Positions 1-6,802 of a DNA stretch of 20,012 nucleotides are shown here, piece by piece (the stretch's first letter is position 1; every line of letters starts with the position of its first letter). Location: positions 1-20,012 of IMG/VR virus record IMGVR_UViG_3300032265_000353. The stretch is one strand, 5' to 3'. The notes below the pieces were generated by a model. The model did no database searches and had not been told where the DNA came from. It saw only the letters and a program-made list of their open reading frames with translations. Source of the DNA: a virus. The translations under genes were made by a program, and so were the position numbers.

Positions 1-1270
1 ATTCAAAATCACCACCAAGTGCATGACTGATAGTCAACAACTGTGTGTTTGAATCGTAGCTTGCATGAATGTTAACCAGTGAAGACACATTAATTGCATT
101 GGCAATCAATTGTGCTACAGGAACAGTTGTGCTAGCTGGAATAGTAATTCCAACTTGGTTGCTCCATGCATTTGAACTAGCTAGTGTTTCTCTGATCAAG
201 AATGAGTTGCTAGAATTAACAGTTGCAGTAGTAGCCGCAGTACTTGTGATACTTGTCGGAGCAACTACGCCACGACGCCATACTTTAAATTCTACTGTAG
301 CTGTGCTACCGTAGATACCATAGTGGTCAGGATCAGTTTCGACAAATAGTGTTCCTACTGGAATATTTTGTCCACCGCCTGCATAGTCTAATTTTTCAAT
401 AGCCTGACGTGTGCTGTTGTACATAGGAGCATTAACAGTGGTCCATGCTTGTGTACTGCCGTTGTAATATTTTACGACCCAGTTAGCACCATACCCCGGA
501 GTGGTTGTCTTAACCCAGACACTACCATTATGTGTGCTGTTTGTCCATTGTGGGTATTGAGTGTGAGGACTGATCTGTACGCTCTTGCCAGCATCAAAAC
601 CATTTTGTACAGCTACCCAAGCATTTGTTGTTGCTGTAGTTTTGTAGAATAATGCATTTGGATTATGTACACCATTGTCGGATGTAACATAGATTGCGTA
701 GTCGCCTGGTTTACCGTAGCCATCAACTGGCATGCCGCCAACATCAATGGATGCCGTTCCTGTAGAAGAATCGTCAATAACCAAAGGAGTTATTAGCTTA
801 AACTGTTGGGTGGAACTGTTCCACTCGTTAACGCCATATAGACTGTTAGCTGTATCTAACCAATATGTGCCTGCAACAGGAGTACCTGTTGGTTCGCTAG
901 TGGTAGCACTAATTGCTTTTAGGTCTACATCTGCACGAACAACATAGGCTTTTGAGCTAGCACCTAACAGGCTGTATGCGGCCTGTAGTCCGTATTCATT
1001 TTGCTCGCCGCCGTTAATTGCGTTGCCGTTGCTGTCAGTATAAAATAATGGGGTACCAAAAGTATCTGTTAAATCTCTTTGGCTAGTAATAACATAAACA
1101 TTACCTGCATTAGCGGCAAGAGTTCCTTGCGCAACTCCTGTGCCGGATGCGTTTTGTTTATTTTCTGCTGTGGCAACAAACACCAATGGTGTTGTGCCCG
1201 GAGCTGCCGGAGTATAAAAACTCTCGTCGATAACTTTTACCTGTACGCCTGGTGAACCTAATGTGGCCAT
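1..1270 (-). CDS. gp18: Contractile tail sheath protein, T4 gp18-like (3' end outside window)
   Basis: This is the N-terminal 423 codons of a gene open to the left edge of the window. The product is the sheath subunit that polymerises around the tail tube and contracts at infection. The start, MATLGSPGVQVKVIDESFY, is typical of T4-type sheath proteins. It is followed by a long Ser/Thr/Asn/Gly-rich region with frequent Trp, as in the surface-exposed sheath insertion domains, and no stop interrupts the frame. T4 gp18 has 659 residues, so roughly the last third or more, including the C-terminal sheath core, lies outside. The ATG at 1268-1270 has an AGGAG ribosome binding site eight bases upstream, and a late promoter core lies about 30 bases upstream. 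The neighbouring rightward HNH-like gene is divergent. Identification rests on the N-terminus and the surrounding T4-type neck genes; I am confident of the family. Confidence 0.88.
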   Translation of the reverse strand, partial: MATLGSPGVQVKVIDESFYTPAAPGTTPLVFVATAENKQNASGTGVAQGTLAANAGNVYVITSQRDLTDTFGTPLFYTDSNGNAINGGEQNEYGLQAAYSLLGASSKAYVVRADVDLKAISATTSEPTGTPVAGTYWLDTANSLYGVNEWNSSTQQFKLITPLVIDDSSTGTASIDVGGMPVDGYGKPGDYAIYVTSDNGVHNPNALFYKTTATTNAWVAVQNGFDAGKSVQISPHTQYPQWTNSTHNGSVWVKTTTPGYGANWVVKYYNGSTQAWTTVNAPMYNSTRQAIEKLDYAGGGQNIPVGTLFVETDPDHYGIYGSTATVEFKVWRRGVVAPTSITSTAATTATVNSSNSFLIRETLASSNAWSNQVGITIPASTTVPVAQLIANAINVSSLVNIHASYDSNTQLLTISHALGGDFE

Positions 1271-1299
1271 ATTCAATCTCCTAATTGGATTACTTTGTT

Positions 1300-1307
1300 T
1301 TATTTAG
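1300..1307 (-). promoter_or_regulatory. T4-type late promoter core for gp18
   Basis: On the minus strand the sequence reads CTAAATAA, close to the T4 late core TATAAATA. It lies 30 bases before the gp18 ATG, which leaves a leader of about 24 bases that includes the AGGAG ribosome binding site. T4-type late promoters need only this -10-like core, read by a gp55-type sigma factor, and no -35 element is expected. Its placement matches the cores before the fibre genes in this window. Confidence 0.55.
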
Positions 1308-1329
1308 CCAATGGGTCGAAAAAATACTG

Positions 1330-1338
1330 GTTAAATAC
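1330..1338 (+). promoter_or_regulatory. Late-type promoter core for the HNH-like gene
   Basis: GTTAAATAC on the plus strand resembles the GGTAAATA cores before the fibre genes. It lies 31 bases before the ATG at 1369, and the leader would carry AAAAGGG (1357-1362) six bases before the start. With the gp18 core at 1300-1307 it makes a divergent promoter region of under 100 bases. Confidence 0.4.
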
Positions 1339-1368
1339 AATTAGAAAAGGGCACTAAAAGGGCAGGGT

Positions 1369-1704
1369 ATGAGAAATCTATGTAGATCTTGTGGACAAAG
1401 ACCAGTAGCAGTAAACTACTATAAACAAGGCAAGCCCTTTTATAGATCAAAGTGTGATCATTGTGCTAGAGGATTAAAAGAAGGCAGTCCCCTATGGGCA
1501 TTGGCAGGCTACAAGAAAAAGCTAGCCTGTGATAAGTGCGGGTTCAAAAGTCCGCACCAGGAAACTTTTAATGTGTTTCACATTGACGGCGATTTGACCA
1601 ATTGCCGATTTACCAATCTTAAGACTGTATGTGCAAACTGTCAACGAGTCCTACATAAAGAGGGCGTTCGTTGGCGTCAAGGGGATCTGCGACCAGATTT
1701 TTGA
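1369..1704 (+). CDS. Small HNH-like, four-CxxC zinc protein
   Basis: This 111-residue protein has four CxxC pairs (C5/C8, C29/C32, C54/C57, C88/C91), enough for two zinc sites. The second half follows the HNH nuclease layout: CDKC, then FHIDGD with H71, then a TNL motif with N83, then CANC. The usual third HNH residue after the last CxxC is Gln (Q92), not His or Asn, so cleavage activity is uncertain. HNH proteins of this size act as endonucleases or structural DNA-binding modules, and free-standing ones are often phage homing or recombination nucleases. The gene has its own late-type promoter core and ribosome binding site. Its last 86 bases overlap the 3' end of the opposing dNMP kinase gene. 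It is one of only four rightward genes. It could instead be a non-catalytic zinc-ribbon DNA-binding protein. Confidence 0.65.
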   Translation: MRNLCRSCGQRPVAVNYYKQGKPFYRSKCDHCARGLKEGSPLWALAGYKKKLACDKCGFKSPHQETFNVFHIDGDLTNCRFTNLKTVCANCQRVLHKEGVRWRQGDLRPDF

Positions 1705-2314
1705 TCTGAGTAAACAGATCGTCAATTGTTCCATTGTTATCTAAAACTGCATCGAACTTGGTACCAACCCAGGCAGTTTCGCTGGCATGTATTCCTAATT
1801 GTTCTAGTGCATGCCTCCCGATCGCCCATCCCAGGTGTCGATCTGATTTGTTGGCATTGACCGCATGCTCGTACCACTCGGGCTCTGATCCGCGGACAAC
1901 ACGAATAACAATACCGCCAGCATCTTTGATTGATTTGATTTCATTAGGGAATCGGCAATCACTGATCACAATATCGTCTTTTGAGTTTCGTAGTTTGTTT
2001 TCTAAGCTGGCGATCCACATGTCATCATGGAACCCGTTACGGCAAACTTCTGTGCCCCAATACTGTAGAACCCAGCGTGGAGTAAGATGCGGCATACCTA
2101 AACGCTCTGACCACCAGGGATCTACTTGTTCTCGCCACTCTCGTGCGCTGGTAGTTCTACCTTCTAACATGGTTCGGTCCCAACCAAACACCTGTGCTAC
2201 TGCATCTTTAAGACTGCCAGCGAAAGATTCTCTGCGGAATCCGTGAAAGTTAGTAAGATAATCGGCAACTGTGTCTTTGCCCGAGCCAATAAAACCGCAC
2301 ACACCTATGATCAT
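1619..2314 (-). CDS. gp1: Deoxynucleoside monophosphate kinase, T4 gp1-like
   Basis: This 231-residue P-loop kinase is predicted to phosphorylate dNMPs to dNDPs for phage DNA synthesis in the cytoplasm. The Walker A motif is at residues 7-15 (GFIGSGKDT). A DCRFPNE motif at 119-125 and a late HASETAW...FD segment with DNNGTIDDL (177-200) are typical of T4 gene 1-type kinases. T4 gp1 has 241 residues, so the length fits. The conserved part ends near residue 208; the last 28 codons lie antisense to the HNH-like gene and look like an unconserved tail. The ATG at 2312-2314 is preceded by AAGGGG, and a perfect hairpin covers that site and the start. A sigma70-like promoter sits upstream, which fits an early metabolic gene placed among late virion genes. 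Family assignment is firm; the exact substrate range is not visible. Confidence 0.88.
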   Translation of the reverse strand: MIIGVCGFIGSGKDTVADYLTNFHGFRRESFAGSLKDAVAQVFGWDRTMLEGRTTSAREWREQVDPWWSERLGMPHLTPRWVLQYWGTEVCRNGFHDDMWIASLENKLRNSKDDIVISDCRFPNEIKSIKDAGGIVIRVVRGSEPEWYEHAVNANKSDRHLGWAIGRHALEQLGIHASETAWVGTKFDAVLDNNGTIDDLFTQIKNLVADPLDANERPLYVGLVDSLHIQS

Positions 2315-2316
2315 AG
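2305..2316. repeat. 12-bp perfect palindrome over the dNMP kinase start
   Basis: CTATGATCATAG is a perfect 12-base palindrome containing the first codons of the kinase gene and a GATC site. It shares bases with the larger hairpin at 2313-2337, so the two structures would compete in the mRNA. It may be chance. Confidence 0.5.
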
Positions 2317-2337
2317 TATCCCCTTAGTCGATACTAT
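2313..2337 (-). promoter_or_regulatory. RNA hairpin over the kinase ribosome binding site and start codon
   Basis: On the minus strand ATAGTATC (2337-2330) and GATACTAT (2320-2313) form a perfect 8-bp stem around the loop GACTAAGGG. The Shine-Dalgarno AAGGGG lies in the loop and runs one base into the stem, and the A and U of the AUG are paired in the stem. Only transcripts that start upstream of 2337, such as read-through from gp13, can form it. In T4, genes e and soc are known to be controlled by hairpins that hide the ribosome binding site in read-through mRNA. That this hairpin acts the same way is inference. Confidence 0.5.
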
Positions 2338-2366
2338 AATTTATTACATTTAGATTAAGTTGTCAA
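2338..2366 (-). promoter_or_regulatory. Sigma70-like promoter for the dNMP kinase gene
   Basis: The minus strand shows a perfect TTGACA -35 box (2366-2361), a 17-base spacer and TAAATT (2343-2338) as a -10 box with four of six consensus bases. Transcription would start near 2331, inside the hairpin's 5' arm. The same bases hold AATAAATT, a weak variant of the late core, so late use is also possible. The promoter fits entirely in the 59-base gap after gp13. Confidence 0.45.
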
Positions 2367-2373
2367 TTTTTTA

Positions 2374-3132
2374 TTAGCCAATTACAAATGTTAGAGGCGT
2401 GCCGCCTTCTTTGTAATTGATTAGATCCAGCTCTAGTGTTTCCATTTCGGCCTTGCCCTCATTTTTCAGAGCAGTTCCGTTTAGAGTAGTACTGCCTTGC
2501 GGGCTAGCAATAGTACCAAACTTTTCTCGAGCTTCGCCTAGTATAACCTTACAGCCTGCTAGACTGTAGTCACGCAACCATTGGCTAGCATAGGGATCTT
2601 GTAGTAGATTGAAATCCGGACGATAGTTATACATCCAAACCAATAGTTCTTCATCTCCTCGGGGGCGTTGCATGATTGTTAGTCTTTTACTGGTCTTGTT
2701 AAAAGTAAAGTTAACATCGCTACCAAACATTTTACCAACCTGCTTTTGATATGAAGCAAAGGCATAATAAGTAGCTAGGCCACCCATGTTTGTACTGGCT
2801 AACAGATAGGTGTTAGAATATGCTAGGTTGAAAGGTTCAAACAAACTGCCGCCGTCGCCGCCGCCACTGCGCGACCCGATACTGCGACGGAATAGCTGTC
2901 GAACTTCGATAACTTCCTTGGGCATAACATAGTCGTTAGTGTCCACTGTTAAAGTTATAAAGCCGAAACTTTCTTCTACAGCATTTGAACTGCGTTGACG
3001 GAATTTATTAAGAGCTCTATCTATGGCGGTATTGTAGTGAATAGGGTCAAGTTCGACATCGACCATACCTGCACCTAGCATGGCCTGCACATATTCAATA
3101 ACTTTTTGGCGTTCGTTTTCAGTATCGTTCAT
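2374..3132 (-). CDS. gp13: Neck protein, T4 gp13-like (head completion)
   Basis: This 252-residue protein is the gp13 family neck protein, which with gp14 closes the DNA-filled head and makes the platform for the tail. The sequence shows the family hallmarks of T4-type phages of aquatic hosts: an N-terminal GMVDVELDPIHYNTAIDRAL segment, RQRSSNAVEESFGF, the RQLFRRSIG loop followed by a Gly-rich stretch, an FNLAYSNTYL segment, RLTIMQRPRG, MYNYRPD, and a C-terminal TFVIG end. T4 gp13 is longer (309 residues). The ATG at 3130-3132 is chosen because the conserved region begins within 20 residues and no other start fits. No clear Shine-Dalgarno precedes it, and a late promoter core ends six bases before the start. 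It is transcribed away from its partner gp14, unlike T4, where genes 13, 14 and 15 run in the same direction. Confidence 0.9.
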   Translation of the reverse strand: MNDTENERQKVIEYVQAMLGAGMVDVELDPIHYNTAIDRALNKFRQRSSNAVEESFGFITLTVDTNDYVMPKEVIEVRQLFRRSIGSRSGGGDGGSLFEPFNLAYSNTYLLASTNMGGLATYYAFASYQKQVGKMFGSDVNFTFNKTSKRLTIMQRPRGDEELLVWMYNYRPDFNLLQDPYASQWLRDYSLAGCKVILGEAREKFGTIASPQGSTTLNGTALKNEGKAEMETLELDLINYKEGGTPLTFVIG

Positions 3133-3136
3133 ATGA

Positions 3137-3145
3137 TTATTTACC
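3137..3145 (-). promoter_or_regulatory. Late promoter core for gp13, at the start codon
   Basis: The minus strand reads GGTAAATAA, the same GGTAAATA core as before both S74 fibre genes. With the T4 spacing (core at about -13 to -6), transcription would start at or next to the A of the gp13 ATG at 3132, giving a leaderless mRNA. Confidence 0.5.
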
Positions 3146-3153
3146 TATAAATA
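3146..3153 (+). promoter_or_regulatory. Consensus T4 late promoter core (TATAAATA) for gp14
   Basis: An exact TATAAATA lies just eight bases before the gp14 ATG at 3161. With T4 spacing the mRNA would begin near 3159, leaving about two bases of leader and no Shine-Dalgarno. An in-frame TAA at 3149-3151 rules out an upstream start in this frame. Confidence 0.65.
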
Positions 3154-3160
3154 TAAGACT

Positions 3161-4369
3161 ATGCCAAGACTATCTTTATACAAACCAGAGAAAGGCCCGG
3201 ATTACAAGTTTTTAGATCGTGTAATCAACGAGCAATTCCAAGTAGGCGGAACTGATGTTTATGTACACAAATACATAGGAACAGCCGCTCCTGCAGATGG
3301 AGCCGCAACTCCTTCAACTCCGAATAATACAGCCGCGCCTATTCCTGAACTAGGGATACAGGATGTCTTGTTTATGGAAAACAGAGATAGATCCTACGAG
3401 CCAGATGTCTATATCATGCGTGGAATTTATACCATGCAGGATCTAGATTTTAATCTAAGTCAATTTGGACTATTTTTACAAAACGACAACATTTTTATCA
3501 TGTTCCATTTAAAGAACACAGTAGATATGCTGACACGAAAAATCATGCCCGGTGATGTTATAGAACTACCTCATCTGAAAGATGAGTATGCACTTGATGA
3601 TAACTTTGTGGCCCTAAAAAGATTTTATGTTGTGCAGGATGTAAATCGTCCTGCCGCTGGTTTTAGTCAAACTTGGTATCCGCATTTACTACGAGCAAAA
3701 TGCGTACCTCTAGTCGATACTCAAGAATACAGCCAGATTCTTAATCAAGATGCAGGCAATGGTGATGGTAGTACTCTGCGAGATCTACTAAGCACCTACA
3801 ACAAAAATATTGAAATCAACAATCAAGTTCTTGCACAGGCAGAAGCAGATGCTCCTAGCAGTGGCTATGACACGCATCAATATTATGTAATACCTACACT
3901 GGATTCTGGTCTGTTAGATGTTGCAGATACTACCAGTGCAGATGTTGATGCCAGTACCGAACAGGCCATAATGGATGCCAGCATGATCCTGCGCAGTCCC
4001 AGTAGAAACATATACATAGGCTATGACACAGGCAATGGTGTACCACCTAACGGTGCTCCATTTAGCCAAGGAATTATATTTCCCGCTAACCCTGCAAGAG
4101 GTGCATTTTATCTACGAACAGATTACATGCCCAATGTCTTGTTTAGATTTGACGGTAAGGCCTGGGTACGCTTTGATGAAAATGTAAGAATGACCATGAA
4201 TAACTTTGGTCATCAAGATGTGTCAACAGGCACATTTGCAGGAAAGAATATCAAACTTACACAAAAAGGCACATTTATCAATAACAACAATACATCTACA
4301 ATTGCCGGACAAGTTGTACCAGAACGTCAAGCACTGAGTAAAGTATTAAAACCTAAGGCGGATAATTAA
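3161..4369 (+). CDS. gp14: Neck protein, T4 gp14-like
   Basis: This 402-residue protein matches the gp14 family, the second neck component that joins the head portal to the tail. The first 190 residues carry the family core, with an SQFGLFLQNDN segment, a GDVIELPHLKDEYALDDNF segment (T4 gp14 has a comparable GDLIYFP) and KRFYVVQDV. T4 gp14 has 256 residues; the extra length is a C-terminal extension containing RNIYIGYDTGNG and DKAWVRFDE-like structural repeats, which I recall as usual in T4-type cyanophage gp14. The ATG at 3161 is fixed by an upstream in-frame stop. A consensus late promoter core abuts it. gp15 starts one base after its stop, so the two are surely cotranscribed and probably translationally coupled. 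It is divergent from gp13. Confidence 0.87.
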   Translation: MPRLSLYKPEKGPDYKFLDRVINEQFQVGGTDVYVHKYIGTAAPADGAATPSTPNNTAAPIPELGIQDVLFMENRDRSYEPDVYIMRGIYTMQDLDFNLSQFGLFLQNDNIFIMFHLKNTVDMLTRKIMPGDVIELPHLKDEYALDDNFVALKRFYVVQDVNRPAAGFSQTWYPHLLRAKCVPLVDTQEYSQILNQDAGNGDGSTLRDLLSTYNKNIEINNQVLAQAEADAPSSGYDTHQYYVIPTLDSGLLDVADTTSADVDASTEQAIMDASMILRSPSRNIYIGYDTGNGVPPNGAPFSQGIIFPANPARGAFYLRTDYMPNVLFRFDGKAWVRFDENVRMTMNNFGHQDVSTGTFAGKNIKLTQKGTFINNNNTSTIAGQVVPERQALSKVLKPKADN

Positions 4370-4370
4370 A

Positions 4371-5735
4371 ATGGATTTCTTCTATGACGGCCAAATGCGC
4401 CGATACATTACACAATTTATTCGCTTGATGAGTAACTTCTCCTATCAAGATGGTAGAGGAAATATTGTCCAGGTACCGGCACGCTACGGAGACATGAGTC
4501 GCCAGGTAGGCAGTCTACTGAAAAAGAACAGTGAGAACACGATTCCCAGTGCTCCATTTATCAGTTGCTATATCAAAGATCTCAAGTTTGATCAAAAAAG
4601 GCTACAACAACCTGACTTTGTCAGTAAGATCAACATTAGAGAACGCGATACAGAAATTGATCCCGACACTGGTCAGACTAGATATCTTAATACGCAGGGT
4701 GCAAACTATACCATAGAGCGTATCATGCCCAGTCCCTATATGGTTACTTTTGCCGCAGATATATGGACTACCAACACAGAACAAAAATTTCAAATATGGG
4801 AACAGATTGCGGTCTTGTTTAATCCTGCACTAGATCTACAGACAACGGACAACTATCTAGACTGGACCAGTCTAAGTGTGTTAACTCTTACAGAGCAGGG
4901 AGCGTGGAGTAGTCGACAAATTCCACAAGGACTTGAGCAGGACATTGATATTCTAAGCATGGTGTTTACTGCACCTGTGTGGATCACTCCTCCGGCCAAG
5001 GTTAAACAATTAGGCATTATCACCAAAATCATTGCCAATGTGTTTACTCTGCCCGAAGGCACTGTTGGAACAGAATATACAAATCTCGATGCAGTCCATG
5101 ATTTTGGAACACCGGCAACTACTGTAGTAGTCACTCCAGGCGACTTTGATCTATTAGTTTTGGACAATGTAGCAAGCCTAGTTATTAACAAAAGCAATCT
5201 AGGAACAGATCTAGATTTAAGTAATCCTGGAAATGTCAGTTCTTGGTATAAAGTACTAGATCTATATCCAGGAAAATTTACAGCAGGACTGAGCCAGTTG
5301 AGATTGACTACTCCTGCTGGTAACGAAATTGTTACATTTATGAGATTAGATCCTACCAATGATAGTCGCATGCTGTTGACATTTGATCAAGATACTATTC
5401 CCGGTAACACAATCGTTGACGGTAGAGGTACAGTTGATGCCATAATTAATCCCGAAACTTTTGTTCCTCACAATGTGGCAACAGGCACACGATATCTTAT
5501 TCTAGAAGATATTCCCGGTGGTACACAGGCATGGGATTCGTTCACGGCTGTGGCCAATGACATCATACAATGGAACGGCTCGGCCTGGACTGTTATATTC
5601 GATTCTACAGCAGTCACTGAAGTTACCTACATAACTAATGCTTATACAGGTGTGCAGTATAAGTGGGACAGCGGCAGCTGGTCCAAGAGTTTCGAAGGTA
5701 TATATGATAGGGCAACATGGCGTCTAATTCTTTAA
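4371..5735 (+). CDS. gp15: Tail completion and sheath stabiliser protein, T4 gp15-like
   Basis: This 454-residue protein is the gp15-type tail terminator, which caps the tube and sheath and docks the tail to the neck. The N-terminus FFYDGQMRRYITQFIRLMSN matches the FYNSSFRRY start of T4 gp15, and YTIERIMPSPYMVTFAADIWT followed by WEQIAVLFNP matches the T4 region around NPSPIKMIYELSIFT and EQILPYF. WITPPAK near residue 210 closes the shared core. T4 gp15 has 272 residues; the additional 230 residues form a beta-rich C-terminal domain with TRYLILEDIPGG, WNGSAWTVIFDS and YKWDSGSWSKSFEG. Its ATG follows the gp14 stop by one base and GGCGGA (4357-4362) may serve as ribosome binding site. Its last 19 bases overlap the NUDIX gene in another frame. 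Confidence 0.87.
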   Translation: MDFFYDGQMRRYITQFIRLMSNFSYQDGRGNIVQVPARYGDMSRQVGSLLKKNSENTIPSAPFISCYIKDLKFDQKRLQQPDFVSKINIRERDTEIDPDTGQTRYLNTQGANYTIERIMPSPYMVTFAADIWTTNTEQKFQIWEQIAVLFNPALDLQTTDNYLDWTSLSVLTLTEQGAWSSRQIPQGLEQDIDILSMVFTAPVWITPPAKVKQLGIITKIIANVFTLPEGTVGTEYTNLDAVHDFGTPATTVVVTPGDFDLLVLDNVASLVINKSNLGTDLDLSNPGNVSSWYKVLDLYPGKFTAGLSQLRLTTPAGNEIVTFMRLDPTNDSRMLLTFDQDTIPGNTIVDGRGTVDAIINPETFVPHNVATGTRYLILEDIPGGTQAWDSFTAVANDIIQWNGSAWTVIFDSTAVTEVTYITNAYTGVQYKWDSGSWSKSFEGIYDRATWRLIL

Positions 5736-6160
5736 ATCAAATAGTTTGTAGTGGTGGATTATTCTTAGCTGAAGATACAAAAAGATTTTTATTTCTCTTG
5801 CGTACACAGGGAAAAACTGCGGGCACTTGGGGCTTGGTCGGTGGTAAGAAAGAACCGTCTGACAGCACTGCCTACGAAGCATTGAATAGAGAAATACAAG
5901 AAGAAGTAGGCCTAACGCCTACCATAAAGAAAACAATCCCCTTAGAATTATTCACCAGCAATGATGAAAACTTTCAATACAACACCTATGTGTTGATTGT
6001 GGGCAAAGAATTTATTCCTAGACTAAATGAAGAACATGCAGGCTACGCTTGGTGCAATTATGACAAGTGGCCCAAGCCCCTGCACCAAGGTGTTAAAAAT
6101 ACACTGAATAGTAAAGTAATTCGCGCCAAGCTAGAATTACTGTTAGACTTAATCGATTAG
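5717..6160 (+). CDS. NUDIX hydrolase
   Basis: This 147-residue protein has a single NUDIX domain, which hydrolyses nucleoside diphosphates linked to another group. The Nudix box runs from G42/G43 (GGKKEP) through R58-E59 to E62-E63 and G65-L66 (REIQEEVGL), so the metal-binding glutamates are present. The loop between GGKKEP and the helix is one residue longer than the usual spacing and the first Glu of the motif is replaced by D49 or displaced. TWGLVGG before the box and the YNTYVLIVG strand after it fit the fold. The start overlaps gp15 by 19 bases, with AGGG just upstream. The stop overlaps the opposing glycosyltransferase gene by 12 bases. Substrate cannot be read from sequence: oxidised dNTPs, NAD-type caps on RNA or sugar nucleotides are all possible. 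Confidence 0.87.
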   Translation: MASNSLNQIVCSGGLFLAEDTKRFLFLLRTQGKTAGTWGLVGGKKEPSDSTAYEALNREIQEEVGLTPTIKKTIPLELFTSNDENFQYNTYVLIVGKEFIPRLNEEHAGYAWCNYDKWPKPLHQGVKNTLNSKVIRAKLELLLDLID

Positions 6161-6802
6161 GTCTGGCCCAAAAGCCCATGTGCCCAAGTGGCGCATTTCC
6201 ATGCTCAACTGAGTATCAACTTTGACAGTATAACCGGCCTGTGCCATCTTTTGACAGAAGATCATGTCTTCACCCAAGTGGTCATTGCTTTCCGGCGTCC
6301 ATCCAAATTCAAACCAAGGCTGCGGGATTCCTTCCAATATGCTGGTCTTGACCAACATACAACCCATGCCAATACCTTCTACAGGTGCTAGCTCATCTTG
6401 TGGTTCAAATGGTAGAGGATTTTCCCAATCGCCAATAGTTTCATAGGCAACACCTTTGGCAGGTAGCTGTCTACGCACATAGTTTGCGGCCACCACAGGT
6501 TCTTTGTGTGCCAGCAATCTTAGAGCGGTTGTTGCTGGAAATACGATATCACTGTCTAACCATAGCATGTATTCTGCACCAATGTTTCTAGCTTCAGTTG
6601 CAAGTCTTTCTCGCTGTGTAAGTAGAATAGTGCTGGCTTCCATGACCACATGTGTGTCAAGGTTGTTCATGGTGTTGAGTTTGACCATTTCTGCTAGACA
6701 CAGAGCGTGGGCACTGTGTAGAGTATCGCGGCAGGGAATTAGTACTGCAAGTTTGCCTTTTTTAAGACTCCACTTGCTGGCAGAGAATACACTTTTCGTC
6801 AT
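6149..6802 (-). CDS. GT-A-type glycosyltransferase, family 2-like
   Basis: This 217-residue protein looks like a compact glycosyltransferase that moves a sugar from a nucleotide sugar. After a short basic lead, KLAVLIPCRD (17-26) forms the first strand of a Rossmann-like GT-A fold. Residues 64-90 (RERLATEARN, then YMLWLDSDIVFP) carry the DSD metal-binding motif at 83-85. GEDMIFCQKMAQAGY (177-191) holds the acidic pair where GT2 enzymes have the catalytic base, and H205 near the end may bind metal. There is no signal peptide or membrane segment, so it is cytosolic. The start overlaps the stop of the 158-residue gene as ATGA, so it belongs to the fibre operon and is translationally coupled. Target may be a fibre or other virion protein, DNA or host glycan; sequence does not decide. 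Confidence 0.72.
   Translation of the reverse strand: MTKSVFSASKWSLKKGKLAVLIPCRDTLHSAHALCLAEMVKLNTMNNLDTHVVMEASTILLTQRERLATEARNIGAEYMLWLDSDIVFPATTALRLLAHKEPVVAANYVRRQLPAKGVAYETIGDWENPLPFEPQDELAPVEGIGMGCMLVKTSILEGIPQPWFEFGWTPESNDHLGEDMIFCQKMAQAGYTVKVDTQLSMEMRHLGTWAFGPDLID

Noticed and set aside
69-947. Rightward open frames of 67-81 codons across the left end
   Set aside because: They lie antisense to the sheath gene, which has clear family features, and have no ribosome binding sites or recognisable content.
1734-2246. A rightward frame of 170 codons
   Set aside because: It is the antisense shadow of the dNMP kinase, whose motifs are clear.
4853-5371. A leftward frame of 172 codons
   Set aside because: It is the antisense shadow of gp15 and has no promoter or ribosome binding site.
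6149-6160. A terminator between the convergent NUDIX and glycosyltransferase genes
   Set aside because: The genes overlap by 12 bases and no GC-rich hairpin with a T run is visible there.
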